Made by a program: the position numbers and the translations under genes. From contig JAOCPU010000010.1 of NCBI GenBank assembly GCA_035772785.1, positions 248,001 through 312,000 of the forward strand: a stretch of 64,000 nt of DNA, read 5' to 3'. This stretch comes from Phlebiopsis flavidoalba (Eukaryota > Basidiomycota > Agaricomycetes > Polyporales > Phanerochaetaceae). Position 1 is the first letter of the stretch; each line of letters begins with the position of its first letter. This document shows, piece after piece, positions 36,264-47,920 of the stretch. The notes below the pieces were generated by a model that was not told where the DNA came from, made no database searches, and was given only the letters and a program-made list of their open reading frames with translations.

Positions 36264-38255
36264 CGCGCTCTCAACACCTTCCGCTCGCGTAGGAGTGTTC
36301 GTGTCGGCCTACAAGCTCTCATCCTTAACTCCCTCCCTATTCTTTTGCCCGAGCCCATACCCCCACCTCGCGCGAAAGCACCAAACAGTGCACGACCTCA
36401 TCCTCATAATTTCCGCCCAGACTCCCTCCATCCTACTTTCGATAGTATCGAAGAAGACGACCACGTGGAGGCAACAGCTGCCCGCACCGCTCACGCTCGA
36501 CGCGCATGCGAGTGCTCTCCATGAGTGCACAGGCCTCATCAGGTGTGGGTACGGAAGAAGACACGGCGGTGGTACGCCCCTACTTGCCGGGGGGCTCGCT
36601 GGAGCGCTGGGCATACTATGCGAGAGGAAGAATAGACGCGGATGCTGGCATTGCACAGCAGATGTTCGTGAGGTAATGCGATAATTGGGTTCCATGGTTG
36701 ATATTGCGTCGAGTGATTGACGTTCTTTCCGTCTGGCCAAGAAAAAAAAAAAAAAGAGGCTTACAGGGCAGTTATAACGCCTCTCTTCTCGGAACGACAT
36801 GGGATACGAACATCCCACACGGCGACGTACTAGTCTTTGCGTTATGGTGAGCGTTCGCTTTTATCTGACCATTGTTTCTGGATTTAAACATTCAATGCAC
36901 ACACAGCTGCGGTCAGATAGTATAAGAGTACGCTGTTTTGCTCAAGCCGGAAAACGTTGACACGTGGATTACGTTAATATGGTACGTGTCCAGTATTTTA
37001 GTCGTATGCAACTCATCTCAGTGGGATTCACATAGGCTTTATGCCGGCCGCGAAGGCTACCGGTTGGGAGTATACGAATGAACGTGCGACCCTCGCCGAA
37101 ACGCACTTAGATTTAACCTGGATGACCTCGACGCTATCCTCAAGCGAACGGTGAGCGCAAACTCCTTGCGCGCTGATTTCAGTACTGTCCTGGAACGACG
37201 TACCGTCAGGATCTCGCTCCCCTGAAAAAGGACAACGCCTCTCCATGGCGCTGCAAAGTCATGGCTTTAGGCTTCACCCAACTCAAAGCCCCCCCGAAAA
37301 CTTTGGCCCACCCATTTGGGCCGTGCGAGGGCCGTCCACCCGTGAGTTTTCGATTCTTGCATGTCCGATCCCTTTTGGGAACGTCTTTAACGTTAGTCTT
37401 CAAGTGGAGTATGCCTCTTTTACGGGCCGCACTGACACTTCATCCCGATGCTCCTCTTGAAGTGGGTGCTTGTTGTTTACGAGGAGCCAGATCAAGATGC
37501 GTACAATGGGCCGGTGTCGGTATACGCTGAGGACGTTCAACGTTTCTTCGGCATCCATGATGGTGTCGTCATATACCAGTGTATGTATTCTTGTTCTGCT
37601 CCCTTTTGACGAGTTAATTCACAGCCGTCATAGAATGGGTTTTTGCTTCAATGCATCATCTCTGGGCACGGGCTCGCACCGCGCTAAAAAGAGCTCAAGC
37701 CGCAAGACTCTTCCTGACCCGCCTTATCTCCCTCATTCCACAGAATGTCTCGACATTCTTGCGTCAAAACTGTCTTTTCTGGCTAGGTGGTATTACTTAC
37801 TCGGCTCTTTCTCGTCTTCATAGAAGACAAACACCGTCGTGGAGAGCTGGCGATGTACGTTCTGCCCCCCCTAAAGCTTTTACTAGAGAGTTGCATGGGT
37901 GATGTTAATGGGGAAAGGGATCGTATTCCAGACGGGGCAAGTACGGTGACGCTCTGTGTGAGTGGCTTTAGCTCTCATCTACTAACGGGCCGCTTTGGAA
38001 CACTCCATGTCTTCGCTTAGCTAACGCTACTGCCGTTGGTATGGGTATGGTCATGGTGATGTGCCTTCAAAAGTAGGCTCGATCACGAAAACTGAATACT
38101 GTTTATAAGGGCATATATCAGGTGTGTTATCACGGGTCTTGACTTTTTTGTTGGTCCCAATCTAACCCATATTAACCATTGATAGAACGACCCCACACCA
38201 TCTTTCATCCTCTTGTTCGCCTGAAATTTTGTATCAGTTTATTGGACCCAATTGA
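36264..38255 (+). CDS. TMEM135-like membrane protein (5' end missing)
   Basis: A relative of animal TMEM135, a peroxisome- and mitochondria-associated membrane protein linked to lipid and cholesterol transport. The visible protein begins after an acceptor TATAG at 36261-36263 with a hydrophobic VGLQALILNSLPILLPEP-type stretch. Next is TPLLAGGLAGALGILCERKN, which joins DAGIAQQMFVR. After the intron ending at about 36762 come GSYNASLLGTTWDTN and HGDVLVFALC, then CGQIVYAVLLKPENVDTW. Near the end, NVSTFLRQNCLFWLGGITYS, EDKHRRGELAMYVLP, an LTAIGMGMVM-like stretch and KILYQFIGPN (stop at 38253) match the conserved C-terminus of the fungal family. Many indels break the frame, and the 5' exon is not found. 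The family call rests on the ends and the order of blocks. Confidence 0.68.
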
Positions 38256-38855
38256 GAGCTAGTGCGTCTTTATCATATTTCCTTGTTGTTTGTACAGTAT
38301 ACATCTCTGTCATCTCCGTTTTTGTACAATTGTTCATCATCCCCCGCGCTATGCCGTATCCGACGAGCCTGCTCACAAGACTCAAATGACTAGCTATGCT
38401 TCTACGAAGCTCTACTGTTTAGGTCCAAGCCTTGAACTTGAAACTTGAAGCTTGCCCTACACCCGTCACCGATGTGTGTGCGGCAATAAATATATACGTC
38501 GTGCTTTCAAATCGTTCAAATCTGCGGCCAAGTAAGGCACCGTGGGCACTGTTGTTAGCGGGGAGCGCATGCTTCTGACGCGCGCTTCTCCTTGCGATGA
38601 TCATTGACTCCGTACCTGTCGGACGATGCACAAACACGACACCTGGACCACAGCAATCACTGATCATCAATATAAGAGGGGTCTCAAGTCACCAACACCT
38701 ATCGTACAGCTAGGAATATCCGACGCTTGTAACGTCGCGAACAGAGGTACATCATTTTGATGCCATAAATCTTCTAGTGCTGACCCAAAAGATCAGCGAT
38801 AGACAAAATCACGACTTGGACTTGATAGTGCGCCTTCCGTAGAAACACGAGTAAT
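38256..38855. other. Intergenic, nothing recognised
   Basis: An AT-richer spacer after the TMEM135-like gene and before the DUF6535 gene. An 83-codon minus-strand frame at 38419-38670 has no support. Confidence 0.55.
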
Positions 38856-41642
38856 ATGGTCCGAAGAATTGCTGCTCAGGTAAGTAGACGTCATTACGAT
38901 GGGAATAATCCGGGAATGACACCATGATACTTAGAGATACAAACCGCTCACTATGGGGTTCCGGTGCCCCCAGAGAACGGATGGCCTGCGGTAATGACCT
39001 ATTTGAAGTACAACGATGAAGGTACGATGCAAGACTACTCAGATGATATCGGTAATGCGCTCCTTGTACTGGTACGAATTTTGCATGTTCTCTGGGTTCA
39101 ATATTGATGACACACGGGCCGGCCGCCTGTTCTCTGCAGTCCTCACTGCATTCATCGTCGAATCCTATACTATGCTTCAGGAAGACAACACAGATATCTG
39201 CTGTGCAGCTCTTGTCACAGATATCCTCTCAACTCGACAGCTTTCGAATCCAAACACCTTTCGTCAACGTCGACCGTTGGCCCTCCATCTCCTCCATCTC
39301 CTTTCACACCAACGTCCGCGGCGCGTTGGGTGAATGCCCTCTGGTTCATCAGCTTCCTCCTCTTCAGCCTCGCCGCGGCAGTCATCGGTATTCTAGTCAA
39401 ACAATGGATTCGTGAATATCACAAGTGGAACATTGCGACCGCGTCCCCTCGCGAGAACGTCCTTGTTCGGCAAATCCGCTACGAGGCATGGGAAATGTGG
39501 CAGACTGTCGCCATCATATCATCCATCCCCGCTATGCTCGAGCTGGCCGTGGTTCTTTTCGTCTGTGGTTTAATCGTGTTCCTCTGGACAGTCGACGTCA
39601 TCGTGGCCATCGTCACCACTGCGTTCGCGGCTGTTTTCCTCATCGCCGTGTCGATGTTCACCGTTCTGCCAGCATTCTTCAAACGCTGCCCGTATAAATC
39701 CCCACCGCGTGGGCATGCGTTTCTGGCTATGGGCTGCTATTAGACGCGTCAGTGGGGCTATTTGGCGACTCGTCCTCGCCCTGACCAATGCCGGTGCCCC
39801 TTCCTGGAAGGTATATCGGAACGGAGTTCGGGAACAGATCCGTGCGTTTTTTAGACTCTCCCCGAAGGCAAGATCGCGAGATATTGGACTGGAGACAGAG
39901 GGATATCGTGGGTGGCTGTGCAAAGACTCCTCCGGATGGGCACGACAGGGTGCACACTTTTCTCCTCGCTCATGAACGTCGTACAGACCGAAATGTCTGA
40001 GATGTCTACCACTGGCACCATTGCTTTCCGATCCATCGAGTCTCTTCCTCGAGAAAGCCGATCTCATCAAGCCACAAGCCACACGTATCGCTAGCGAACC
40101 TATTCACGCCTCTTCAATGCACTTATCTGGACCGCTGCAGTCTCGCAAGGAGAAGACTTCGCCCTCCTCGACAGTCTGCAGCAGTGTGCCCAAGCACTTC
40201 ATAAACCAATTAAGCTCCCCCGCGACAACAACACGACCAGAGCCTCAAAACTTGCAGTCGTGCGAGGTATCAAAATCGTAACGCTCTGGGCCCTGTTCGA
40301 CGAATTATTCTCCCCATCATTGCTATCCATGAGCATAGAGAAGGAGTCTCAACCTGTAGAGGTCGTTCGCAGATGGCTCTTTCCACGATATGATCTGGGT
40401 GCCTCGGGACCTCGTTCTGATCCTCGCCCTATGGTTATATACCCGGAACCAGAAGATCCCTCCTCCGACGTGACACCACTGCCACAACATGTCGACTCCG
40501 AAAGCCACCAGGCTCGATACCTCTTTTCCGTGATGCTCGCGCAGGAGGTTAAGGATTCAGTCGAGGAAATGCTGTCGCTCGGTGTACGCCATACGACCGA
40601 CGATCGATTGTTCATCCGTAGGGTAGCTGAACTCCTTTCGGCGCTGCAGTACGCGACACACGTGGAACCTTTCGGCGAAAGCCAGCACTTGAAGATACTG
40701 CTGGATACGTACAATCTCGTGCGCAATAATCCGGCAGGGGAGCGATTCGACTTCGTGTTCCCAGGATTGCGCGATTCGCTCCTTGCGGTTATCTGGCGGC
40801 GCGGCACTGTCTGGGTCAACGACGCTCACTCTCATTCCTACTCCTACGATAACAGCAAGCCCACGTTTAGGCTCGAGATTGGGCAACTGAACACTGTCAC
40901 TGAGGCAGGCTGGTATCCAGCGCAGCGCGTTCGGATGGCTCACATGAGCGGCACGTACACGGAAATGTGGATCAACCTTGCGGCTTCAAATCTTGTGTCT
41001 GCCGCTTCTCCCCTGCACGAAGACTGTTACACATACCACACCATCGTCTCCAACGCTATTACGAGCATCCTCAAAGCACAGGGCGAAGCAGAGGATTTGA
41101 GCTATCAGTTCTCCTCGATGCTCTCTCGGATGGATTCTGTCATGAAAGCCACACGCGACCGTGGGTGGAGAAATGGAGGTTCATATGATGACCGGCTCCC
41201 CTGGCTAGAGCCACTGCTCGAACACGATGGTCTGGTTACGAAGACCCTTTACCAATTTGCGCCAGGCGAATTCAGACAGCTCCTGGAAACCCTGGAGTCA
41301 TCTGTTCAGCTCATCACGAATGGGGAGCTGCATGTGAAAACCTTGCGAACGGTCGTGGATAGCCTACCCACACCACGGATCGGAACGCCGCCGCTCAACG
41401 AACCGTACTATGTAGGGGGCTCTAATTACCGTTCCTATTCACCAGTTAGGCCGTATAGAGCGCGGCCATTTGAAGGGCCACCAAGGATACCGGTACCACA
41501 GGTTCCTCAGGGCTACCGCATTCTGGACGCAAACTCTGTGCAAAACACTGAACCAGACGGACTCCCTCCCACCAGTGCTGTTGGGGACTCCCGAAAGGAA
41601 GAAGCTGAGGAACCGGACTCTGAGTATGTCATAAAATCGTAG
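38856..41642 (+). CDS. DUF6535 domain membrane protein
   Basis: A large basidiomycete-specific protein of unknown function with an N-terminal DUF6535 membrane domain. The start exon MVRRIAAQ ends at GTAAGT. Exon 2 brings YGVPVPPENGWPAVMTYLKY, then QDYSDDI and, after short introns, AGRLFSAVLTAFIVESYTML, the first helix. Next are NTDI, VNALWFISFLLFSLAAAVIG, the loop KQWIREYHKWNIATASPREN, and a strongly hydrophobic double helix at about 39525-39680. The soluble C-terminal half (about 460 codons uninterrupted from 40260 to 41642) has no known domain. It begins VRGIKIVTLWALFDELF and ends Pro-rich with acidic residues. Only the N-terminal half shows frame breaks (about 39700-40260), so the last exon is unusually clean for this window. 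The family is expanded in many mushroom genomes. Confidence 0.85.
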
Positions 41643-41677
41643 ACCTGCTTCGTGACTTGTACAAAACGCCCAGTTAA

Positions 41678-43005
41678 TTACATATCGTTACACACGTTGA
41701 CATGAATTTGCAACTTCCTGTGAAGGTCTGGTAATGTGCGAGCAATTAACCTTTCTGCTTCCGAGCGAAACGCTCTCAGCGTTTTACCCTGAACCCCTGG
41801 GGTAGGTAGAACTGTGAAAGTAAGAGAGGTCAAAGTAGATGAGGCACTGATAGTATCATTCAAGAGCCTCCACTCCATCCTCTCGTCCCACACACGGAGC
41901 TGGTTTGTGATCGAGACATCTTGTGCAGCGCGTATTTGTAGGCCGAATGTAACTTGTCTCAGCGATTGTGGCGCACGTGAGAGAACCTCGCATAGATTAC
42001 GGTAACCCTTTGCTAGTGTCGAGTATGGTGTTACCAAGAACGTCAGGGTATGGAGGGATGTGCAATGTCCAAGGTTCCTCCAACGCTCCGAAACTGTGAA
42101 AAGCGCACGATTGAGATGGGTAGAAACTGAAGCGGAGGGCTTTGACGCACTGTCACCTTGAGGCTCGTGTAGCAGGTATTCAACCTCTAGGGAGAGCTTG
42201 CGTATCTGTGGACCCACGCGTTCCCAGAATTCGTTCACTATCGGGCTTAGAAGTGCCGTCAAGCGTCCAGGGGAAAGCGTAGGTTGCTCGGTTCGTTCCA
42301 GCAGGCAGGAAATGCCCTCCTTGATCCCGACCAGCAGCCAGAGATTCCTAATTTGTGACCTCTTTGACCTCCCATTGGCGGACCGCATGCGCGTCGGAGG
42401 CGCTGATATTGAATGGGGGACCAAGCTTCCAGCTTATACCGAGTTTGAGTAGGGAGGCAGACTCGTATGTGAGTTCACCGAAGGTGTAGGTGCGTAGGTC
42501 AAATCGGTAGTAGGTGTGCGATAGAAGAAGGCGACCGTTCGGGAGAGGCTGGCGCGAAAATCGTGCTTGAGGGGAGGACTGATAGTGAGTAATTGCAACA
42601 ATGCTAGTGGGGAGTGGACTTTTTGGTCATCAAGAGATGGCGTGAGCAGGCATCGGTCGAAGGTAATCGACCGTATCCGGGGCATAAGTTCAAGAACGGA
42701 CGCTAAGAAACGTGGACAGATCTCGGTGCGTGCAAACTCGAACGAGACTATAATCCGTCGCTTTGCCACAGAGAGCTTCAGTGACTTCACAATATGGTGC
42801 TCCTGCCCTATCGCGGAGCTTAGAATCGCCAGGGTCACCTCGGGCCGCTCGTAGTCTGCAGGGTGAAGATGAACGTCGCGGAATAGATGCGCACGAGTTG
42901 GGGCCGTCCACCTGCGACCAATGAGCGAGCAGGCGCTGATATCTGCGATGTTGTCACCCAGAATGTGACTACCTCGTCAACTAACTCCTGAGGCAAGGAA
43001 GACAT
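41678..43005 (-). CDS. F-box protein
   Basis: Probably a short mushroom F-box protein. Start MSSLPQELVDEVVTF is the F-box first helix; 10 codons upstream there is an alternative ATG at 43035. After one frame break the conserved pattern continues as ACSLVGRRW-like, then AHLFRDVHLHP-like sequence around 42860-42920. The middle (VTLAILSSAIGQEHHIVKSL, then LASVLELMPRIRSITFDRC) is leucine-rich-repeat-like. The last part, about 240 codons, contains LWLLVGIKEGISCLLER and SLHTLTFLVTPYSTLAKGY and stops at 41680. Two or three indels split what should be one frame of about 430 residues. The substrate is unknown. Confidence 0.65.
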
Positions 43006-43582
43006 TGAGGCACGTTTGTTTGAGCGACATGTCAATTGGGCGGTACCGAGCCGGCGAACACTACACTTGCGTAGGATTAGATCCTAACCACCCTATTGTT
43101 CAATGATGAAGTTAGTCCCCGATTTTAACTTTACACTATCTCGACCAAAGAAACTCACCGAGCTGCTCGACGGTGCCACACAAAAGCTAACGTCGCTCAG
43201 GCGTCTGGCTTGCGTGTCGGGGGCTTATGTAACTCCACGTGGAAACTGGCACTAAATTGAAACTTGACAGGGTCTCCCAGAGTTATATATTGGTAGTTGT
43301 GACCGATAGGCTAGATAATTCAGGAAAATTCTCAACATAAGGTATTATCGCTGAGCCATTGGTGGGCAAATGTTTGAGGTACTTATACAGGAATGTTGAT
43401 GGATTATATGGGCACTTCGAATCCCTGGTAGAGCCCGGGCTGGGGGTGCTGAAGGGTCCGTATAAAAATGACACGCTGTGCAGTGTAGTGACTAGTGATG
43501 CAAGATCCAGACTTTGGGTTTTAACTTTTGGTAGTGCAATGACTGTAAACTTATTCATTTCTTGATTGTAGTGCAAAAAAGC
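43006..43582. other. Intergenic, nothing recognised
   Basis: A spacer between the F-box promoter and the tRNA. A 97-codon minus-strand frame at 43283-43576 has no domain or splice support. Confidence 0.5.
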
Positions 43583-43654
43583 TTCCGATGCGGGAATCGA
43601 CCCCGGGCTATCGTGTGAGTGAGACGATAATGTTAGCCACTACACCACATCGGA
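43583..43654 (-). tRNA. tRNA-Glu(CTC), with abnormal anticodon loop and T arm
   Basis: The acceptor arms TCCGATG and CATCGGA pair perfectly, with discriminator A, and a T6 run just downstream is a good RNA polymerase III terminator. The D arm GTGT-AGTGGCTA-ACAT matches fungal and animal tRNA-Glu. The anticodon stem ATCGT/ACGAT is intact, but the loop reads CTCACTCAC (9 nt), where tRNA-Glu(CTC) has CTCTCAC (7 nt). The T arm is about two bases short (CGGGGTCGATTCCCG). The total of 72 nt is normal only because these two deviations cancel. It is either a sequence-error victim or a degraded copy. Isotype is from overall similarity. Confidence 0.75.
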
Positions 43655-44071
43655 TGACATTCTGCCTCACGGACCTGATATATAATCATAAAACAGACTT
43701 CTTGCGTGACCGTAGTGTCGTATAGCCGCAGGAACATCTGACCTAAATGTACGAGCGAGGATGCATGTCAGTGGGAGTAAATCGCGTGGATCGTCTTTCA
43801 GACAAACTCTCGACTGAGAAAACACAATCACATTACATGACTACAAAACATAGGACAGAGGCGGACATGAACTACAGCGGTATGGATGACAATTAATGGG
43901 CCCGGCGGAACGGCAAAGTGACCATGAGACGGACGGAAGAGACCTGGAGAGAGTTATAGATGTCTGTTCTATGAGAAGCGTGCGGGATCGAATGTCTGTG
44001 TGCGCGAGCAGATGACGACAGAAGAGGTATCCAAAAGGAAATATAGAAAAATACAGGCTCGTAAGACCTGT

Positions 44072-45404
44072 TTATCCACGTGTAAAGAACTTTATCAGTT
44101 ACCGCCGCAATCTCGTCCGCCCGCGTCGCCGTAAGGTCGTGCCTCGCGCCCTCGAGCGTGATAAGGCTCGCGACCGTCTCGCCCAGCAGGCGTCTGCACG
44201 CGTGCGGCGTAGCGGTACGGCACGACGCCGTCGGGCGGTGCCCCCACACGAGGAGCACGCGCCCGCCACGCTTTAGCTTGCGTGTCTGGCGGCCGAGCGC
44301 GGCAAACGTCGGCGAGAGCGCGCGCACGGGGCCGTCGCGGATCGACGACGCGATGGCGGGATTGTAGCCGGGCAGATGCGCGGATTGAATGCGCACGAGC
44401 TCTGAGACGGGGTCGTCGATGGTTGAGGCATTGCTCGCGAGGTGTTGGAGATACATCTAAGATGAGGTCAGCGGAAAGTGGAGCAAAAGGGGAAGTGTAC
44501 GCACGCGGAAGGGGTAGCTCGAGGTGACGGTTTGCATGAGTGGGGAAGAGAGAGGAAGCGGGAGGTCCGAGACATGTCTCCAGACTGCGGTGGGAACGTG
44601 TTAGCGGGGGCTCCGAACAGCGCGGAGTTGGATGCGCACCTCGACGACACCGGCCGTGGCGATGAGAGCAACGTTGCCCGTTACGAGATGAGGGAACTGG
44701 ACACGAGAAAGACGCAGCGATGGCACCTCCATCCTGTCCGATGTCAGCACACGAATGGCACGTAGACGAGCGTTGTGCGCACCATGGAGACGCCGACGAG
44801 ATTAGCTTTCGGCCAGCCGACATACTGGAGCAATAGAGCCAGCTGGGTCGTGTACAGCGACGTGTCGTACGTTGTCTGCGGTGCGTCCGAGTAGCCGCGC
44901 CCATAGAGATCTGCCCACAGAATAAGAAATTCAGTAGGGTCAGAAATGGTCAGGTGTGGCGTACCATAGAGGAGCACGCGGAAGCCGCTGTCGGCGAGCC
45001 GGGGAGCAATGTCCTTCCAGACAAGCGAAGGTACTGAGAGACCATGTATGAGGACGATCTACCCAGAAATACGGCGCGGCGCCGGGCCGGTCAAGGTCAG
45101 AACAGGGAGCGATGGAAACGAAGCCCCTCTCCTCACCTTGATGCCGTCCTCAGGACCCAACAGCCAATACCGGACCCTGCCTGCAGGAAAAGCAACATCA
45201 TGCGCCGCCATCATACGTGTCCTCGGGATATATCGACCAGCTGCGCGAGTGTTTCGGTAGCGAGGACAGCGAGGGGAGGACCACGAGCGAGTCCGGCGTA
45301 TGTGGAAAGGCGGTCAGAAAGTAGAGCGCGAGGACGACTGGCGGGGAGCACGAGGAGCACGAGCTGGAAGGACGCAGATGCGGCCATGGCGGTTTATCGT
45401 CCAC
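44072..45404 (-). CDS. Alpha/beta-hydrolase fold protein
   Basis: A predicted serine hydrolase of unknown substrate with an N-terminal membrane anchor. Start MDDKPPWPHLRPSSS is followed by a hydrophobic stretch (SPPVVLALYFLTAFP), then SWSIYPEDTYDGGA. The core follows in shifting frames: a GPEDGIKV-like strand, VLIHGLSVPS-type oxyanion loop (about 45050), and LYGRGYSDAP with QLALLLQYVGWPKANLVGVSM (about 44780-44900). The last supplies the nucleophile elbow G-V-S-M, interrupted by an intron before GGAIAASF. Then come SYPFRMYLQHLASNASTIDD, GGRVLLVWG, PYRYAARVQ, and LITLEGARHDLTATRADEIA, which supplies the catalytic His (GARHD). The end KFFTRG stops at 44072. A typical length of about 360 residues is recovered if roughly six indels are ignored. 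Confidence 0.8.
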
Positions 45405-47093
45405 TCGAAATACGAGGCGGCATGGATAGGCTGCGTAAGCTGCTGATCCTCGCTATGGGCGGTGGTGAGCTTCAGACGCAGTGCGCGGTGCGCCCACCAG
45501 CGCGGCCAGTAAATGGTCCCGCGCCGTGGGAATCACATTCCACATCCGGTGTACCATTCTCTGCCGCAGGAAACCCAAAGGCTCAAGCGCTCAAGCGCAA
45601 CTCGAGCATGACCGTAGCTATCTCTCTATGGCTGACGATGTTGAGGGCCGTAAGTGTGACATGTCGGGAACGATCATTTACCAGCTTCCACCCAAATTGA
45701 GTCGCTATGGCGTTCGGGCCTGGTAATCAGGAGCGACCGCGCGCGCGCAACAGCACTCGGAGCAAGAACACTTTTTCAACCACAAGCTTGCGAGTTATGG
45801 TAGGCAAGCGGGCTGCTTTATTTTCCAAAAGACAATCCAGGGTTCCAAATCGACCAAGCGAGAACTCATCTATAAGCCAGGTATATGTATCTTTCGAATA
45901 CCCAACTATTTATTCTAACTTTCTCCCCATTGGTTATCACAGACGTCCTGGTCCGTGTTATACAGATATCTGGTATTGGCATCTTCCCGTCGGCTTCTAG
46001 TGGCGTGGCGTAATCAACCTTGTTGTCTCGCATCCACGTTCATTGTATACTTCGAATTGCTGACAACACCGCCAGAGCATCGCCGTGACATCCTAGCTCC
46101 CATCTTACAGGTCGTACCACCTCCCCAAGTACGTCAAGAAATAGGGGGCACGATTGCTCGCAATGAACGCTACGGATACAGCCCCACCAGGCATAGGACA
46201 TTCGCTTCTCTCCGTGCTCCGCGGTGGCCTGAGCATGTCAGGCCTAAAATGTCCGTGGCAATCTAAGTACCGATAATCAGGTCACGGGTAGACCTGTACA
46301 AGTGGTACAAACCATATTTGCGGGAAGGAGTGCTGGCTGTATCGGTGTACTCAGTCAATTGCGTAATCACGGTAGAAGCTACGTTCTCACGAACAGAAAG
46401 ACCTGTGCGTTCGCACAAGTTCAGTCTACTACCAATGTATCCAGAGCTGCCCCGGCTAACTTCTATGCCGTTTCTGCACAGCTTCATAGTGAAAGCCCTA
46501 GGATTCCAAGGGAGTATCTTGTCAAGGACAGGTCATGCAGAGCGCATGATAGAGCCATGCTTGACGCCCTCTGTGACAGGGCCACTCACCGGGACACTCC
46601 TATATAACTACGTCCCGACCCAGAGGCGAGGACAGCCAATTCCTGCACACACCCTCGTTTTGATCTACAGGCTCACATCGTAACCAAGACGTGCTCCCAC
46701 TGCGGGCCTATTCCCTCGTGTCTGGACCCTTGCGGGGCAGACAGGCCCTGTCTCGCGAGGCGGCGAGGCCAGGCGTGGTGCAGAACCACTTGGATGTACT
46801 CGATACTGCTCAGGACGACTCTCAAGATAACCGGCTCAATTACAAATGGGCTCAACCTCTCCATTGTTAACGCGGTGATCGGAGCCGCGCAACAACTGGC
46901 CGGAATCCGCACGGGTAAGCGAGCAGAATGACTGAATAAAGAGTAAATATCAGGGCTCGCGATCATCTCTGTGTAGATTGTACAATCGAATCGTCGCGAT
47001 GAGAGCTCGAACTTGTGAACCATATCATAGACATGCCTCGGCGTGCCGGAAGCACTCCATGGCAGCTCAGGATGAATGGATCAAGCGACCATC
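45405..47093. other. Unassigned stretch with weak coding signal
   Basis: No gene is recognised. A plus-strand frame at about 45707-45890 ends at a plausible GTATATG donor, with a TTATCACAG acceptor near 45950. A frame from about 46260 to 46683 has protein-like composition (LYKWYKPYLREGVLAVSVYS at the start), but I cannot place it in a family and the frames do not join cleanly. Treat as a possible damaged gene. Confidence 0.25.
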
Positions 47094-47097
47094 AAGA
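47094..47097. repeat. Target-site duplication, left copy (AAGA)
   Basis: AAGA directly abuts the left terminal inverted repeat and is matched by AAGA directly after the right one. Confidence 0.65.
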
Positions 47098-47476
47098 CAC
47101 TATAGGGTCCAAACCCTGCAGTATTTGACCGGCAAATGTGTGATTTTCATAAAACTGCACGATAATCAGGCAATGTCGATTTCGGTGGCAAAAATCACAC
47201 TGTGCTGATATCGTGCAAAAAGTGCAGTGCGGTCAAAGTCGCACGGCGTCTAGATTGCCAAAACACTTGGAGCGCCTCTTTTCGTAGGTTCGTTTTTCAC
47301 CACCATCCTCCATCTCATCCTCTCCCCTGTTTTGGTCTTCCGGGCAACTATTCGCCACCCGTTCTCGCTTGGCTCATGACATCGGGATGTGTCCAGTCTG
47401 GATGGGCCAGCAAACGCAGCCAGCCCAATATGTTAGAGCCAACATGGATAAAGACGAACCAACAAGAACGCCACCG

Positions 47477-47582
47477 TGGACTGGCCAACAAGGACTGGTG
47501 CCAACAAGGACTGGCCAACAAGGACTGGCCAACAAGGACTGCCAACAAGGACTGGCCAACAAGGACTGGCCAACAAGGACAC
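47477..47582. repeat. 14-bp minisatellite, block A (GGACTGGCCAACAA)
   Basis: Seven head-to-tail copies of GGACTGGCCAACAA, five of them exact; one has an extra TG and one lacks a G. Because 14 is not a multiple of three, all three frames stay open and give repetitive peptides, which are not genes. Confidence 0.9.
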
Positions 47583-47654
47583 CGATGGACGGGCTGACCC
47601 AGATCAGGCCAACGTGTAACAGGTCGACCTGAACTGTGGCCGACGCGCATGAGC

Positions 47655-47920
47655 TGACGCGTACTGGCCGACGTGGATAGCACTGGTCTGGATCATGACT
47701 GGCCGACGCGCGTCGCGGACTGGCTGAAGTGGACTGGCCGCCGTGTGAACTGGCCGACGTGGGCAGAACCAATTCGGACTGGCCGACGTGGACTGGGCCG
47801 ACGTGGACTGGCCGACGTGGACTGGCCGGACGTGGACTGGCCGACGTGGACTTGGCCGACGTGGACTGGCCGACGTGGACTGGCCGACGTGGACTGGCCG
47901 ACGTGGACTAGCCGACGAGG
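47655..47920. repeat. 14-bp minisatellite, block B (GGACTGGCCGACGT)
   Basis: About ten near-exact copies of GGACTGGCCGACGT at 47776-47918, preceded by diverged copies from about 47655. Several copies carry a single extra base (GGG, CGG or TTG). The unit differs from block A at only three positions (A to G at 10, A to G at 13, A to T at 14), so both arrays share an ancestor. Confidence 0.88.

Noticed and set aside
45707..46683. Possible retroelement or enzyme gene
   Set aside because: Protein-like frames are present, but no reverse transcriptase, transposase or enzyme motif could be seen, so no function is assigned.
47477..47920. CRISPR-like array
   Set aside because: The units are 14 bp, directly abutting, with no unique spacers, in a eukaryotic transposon.
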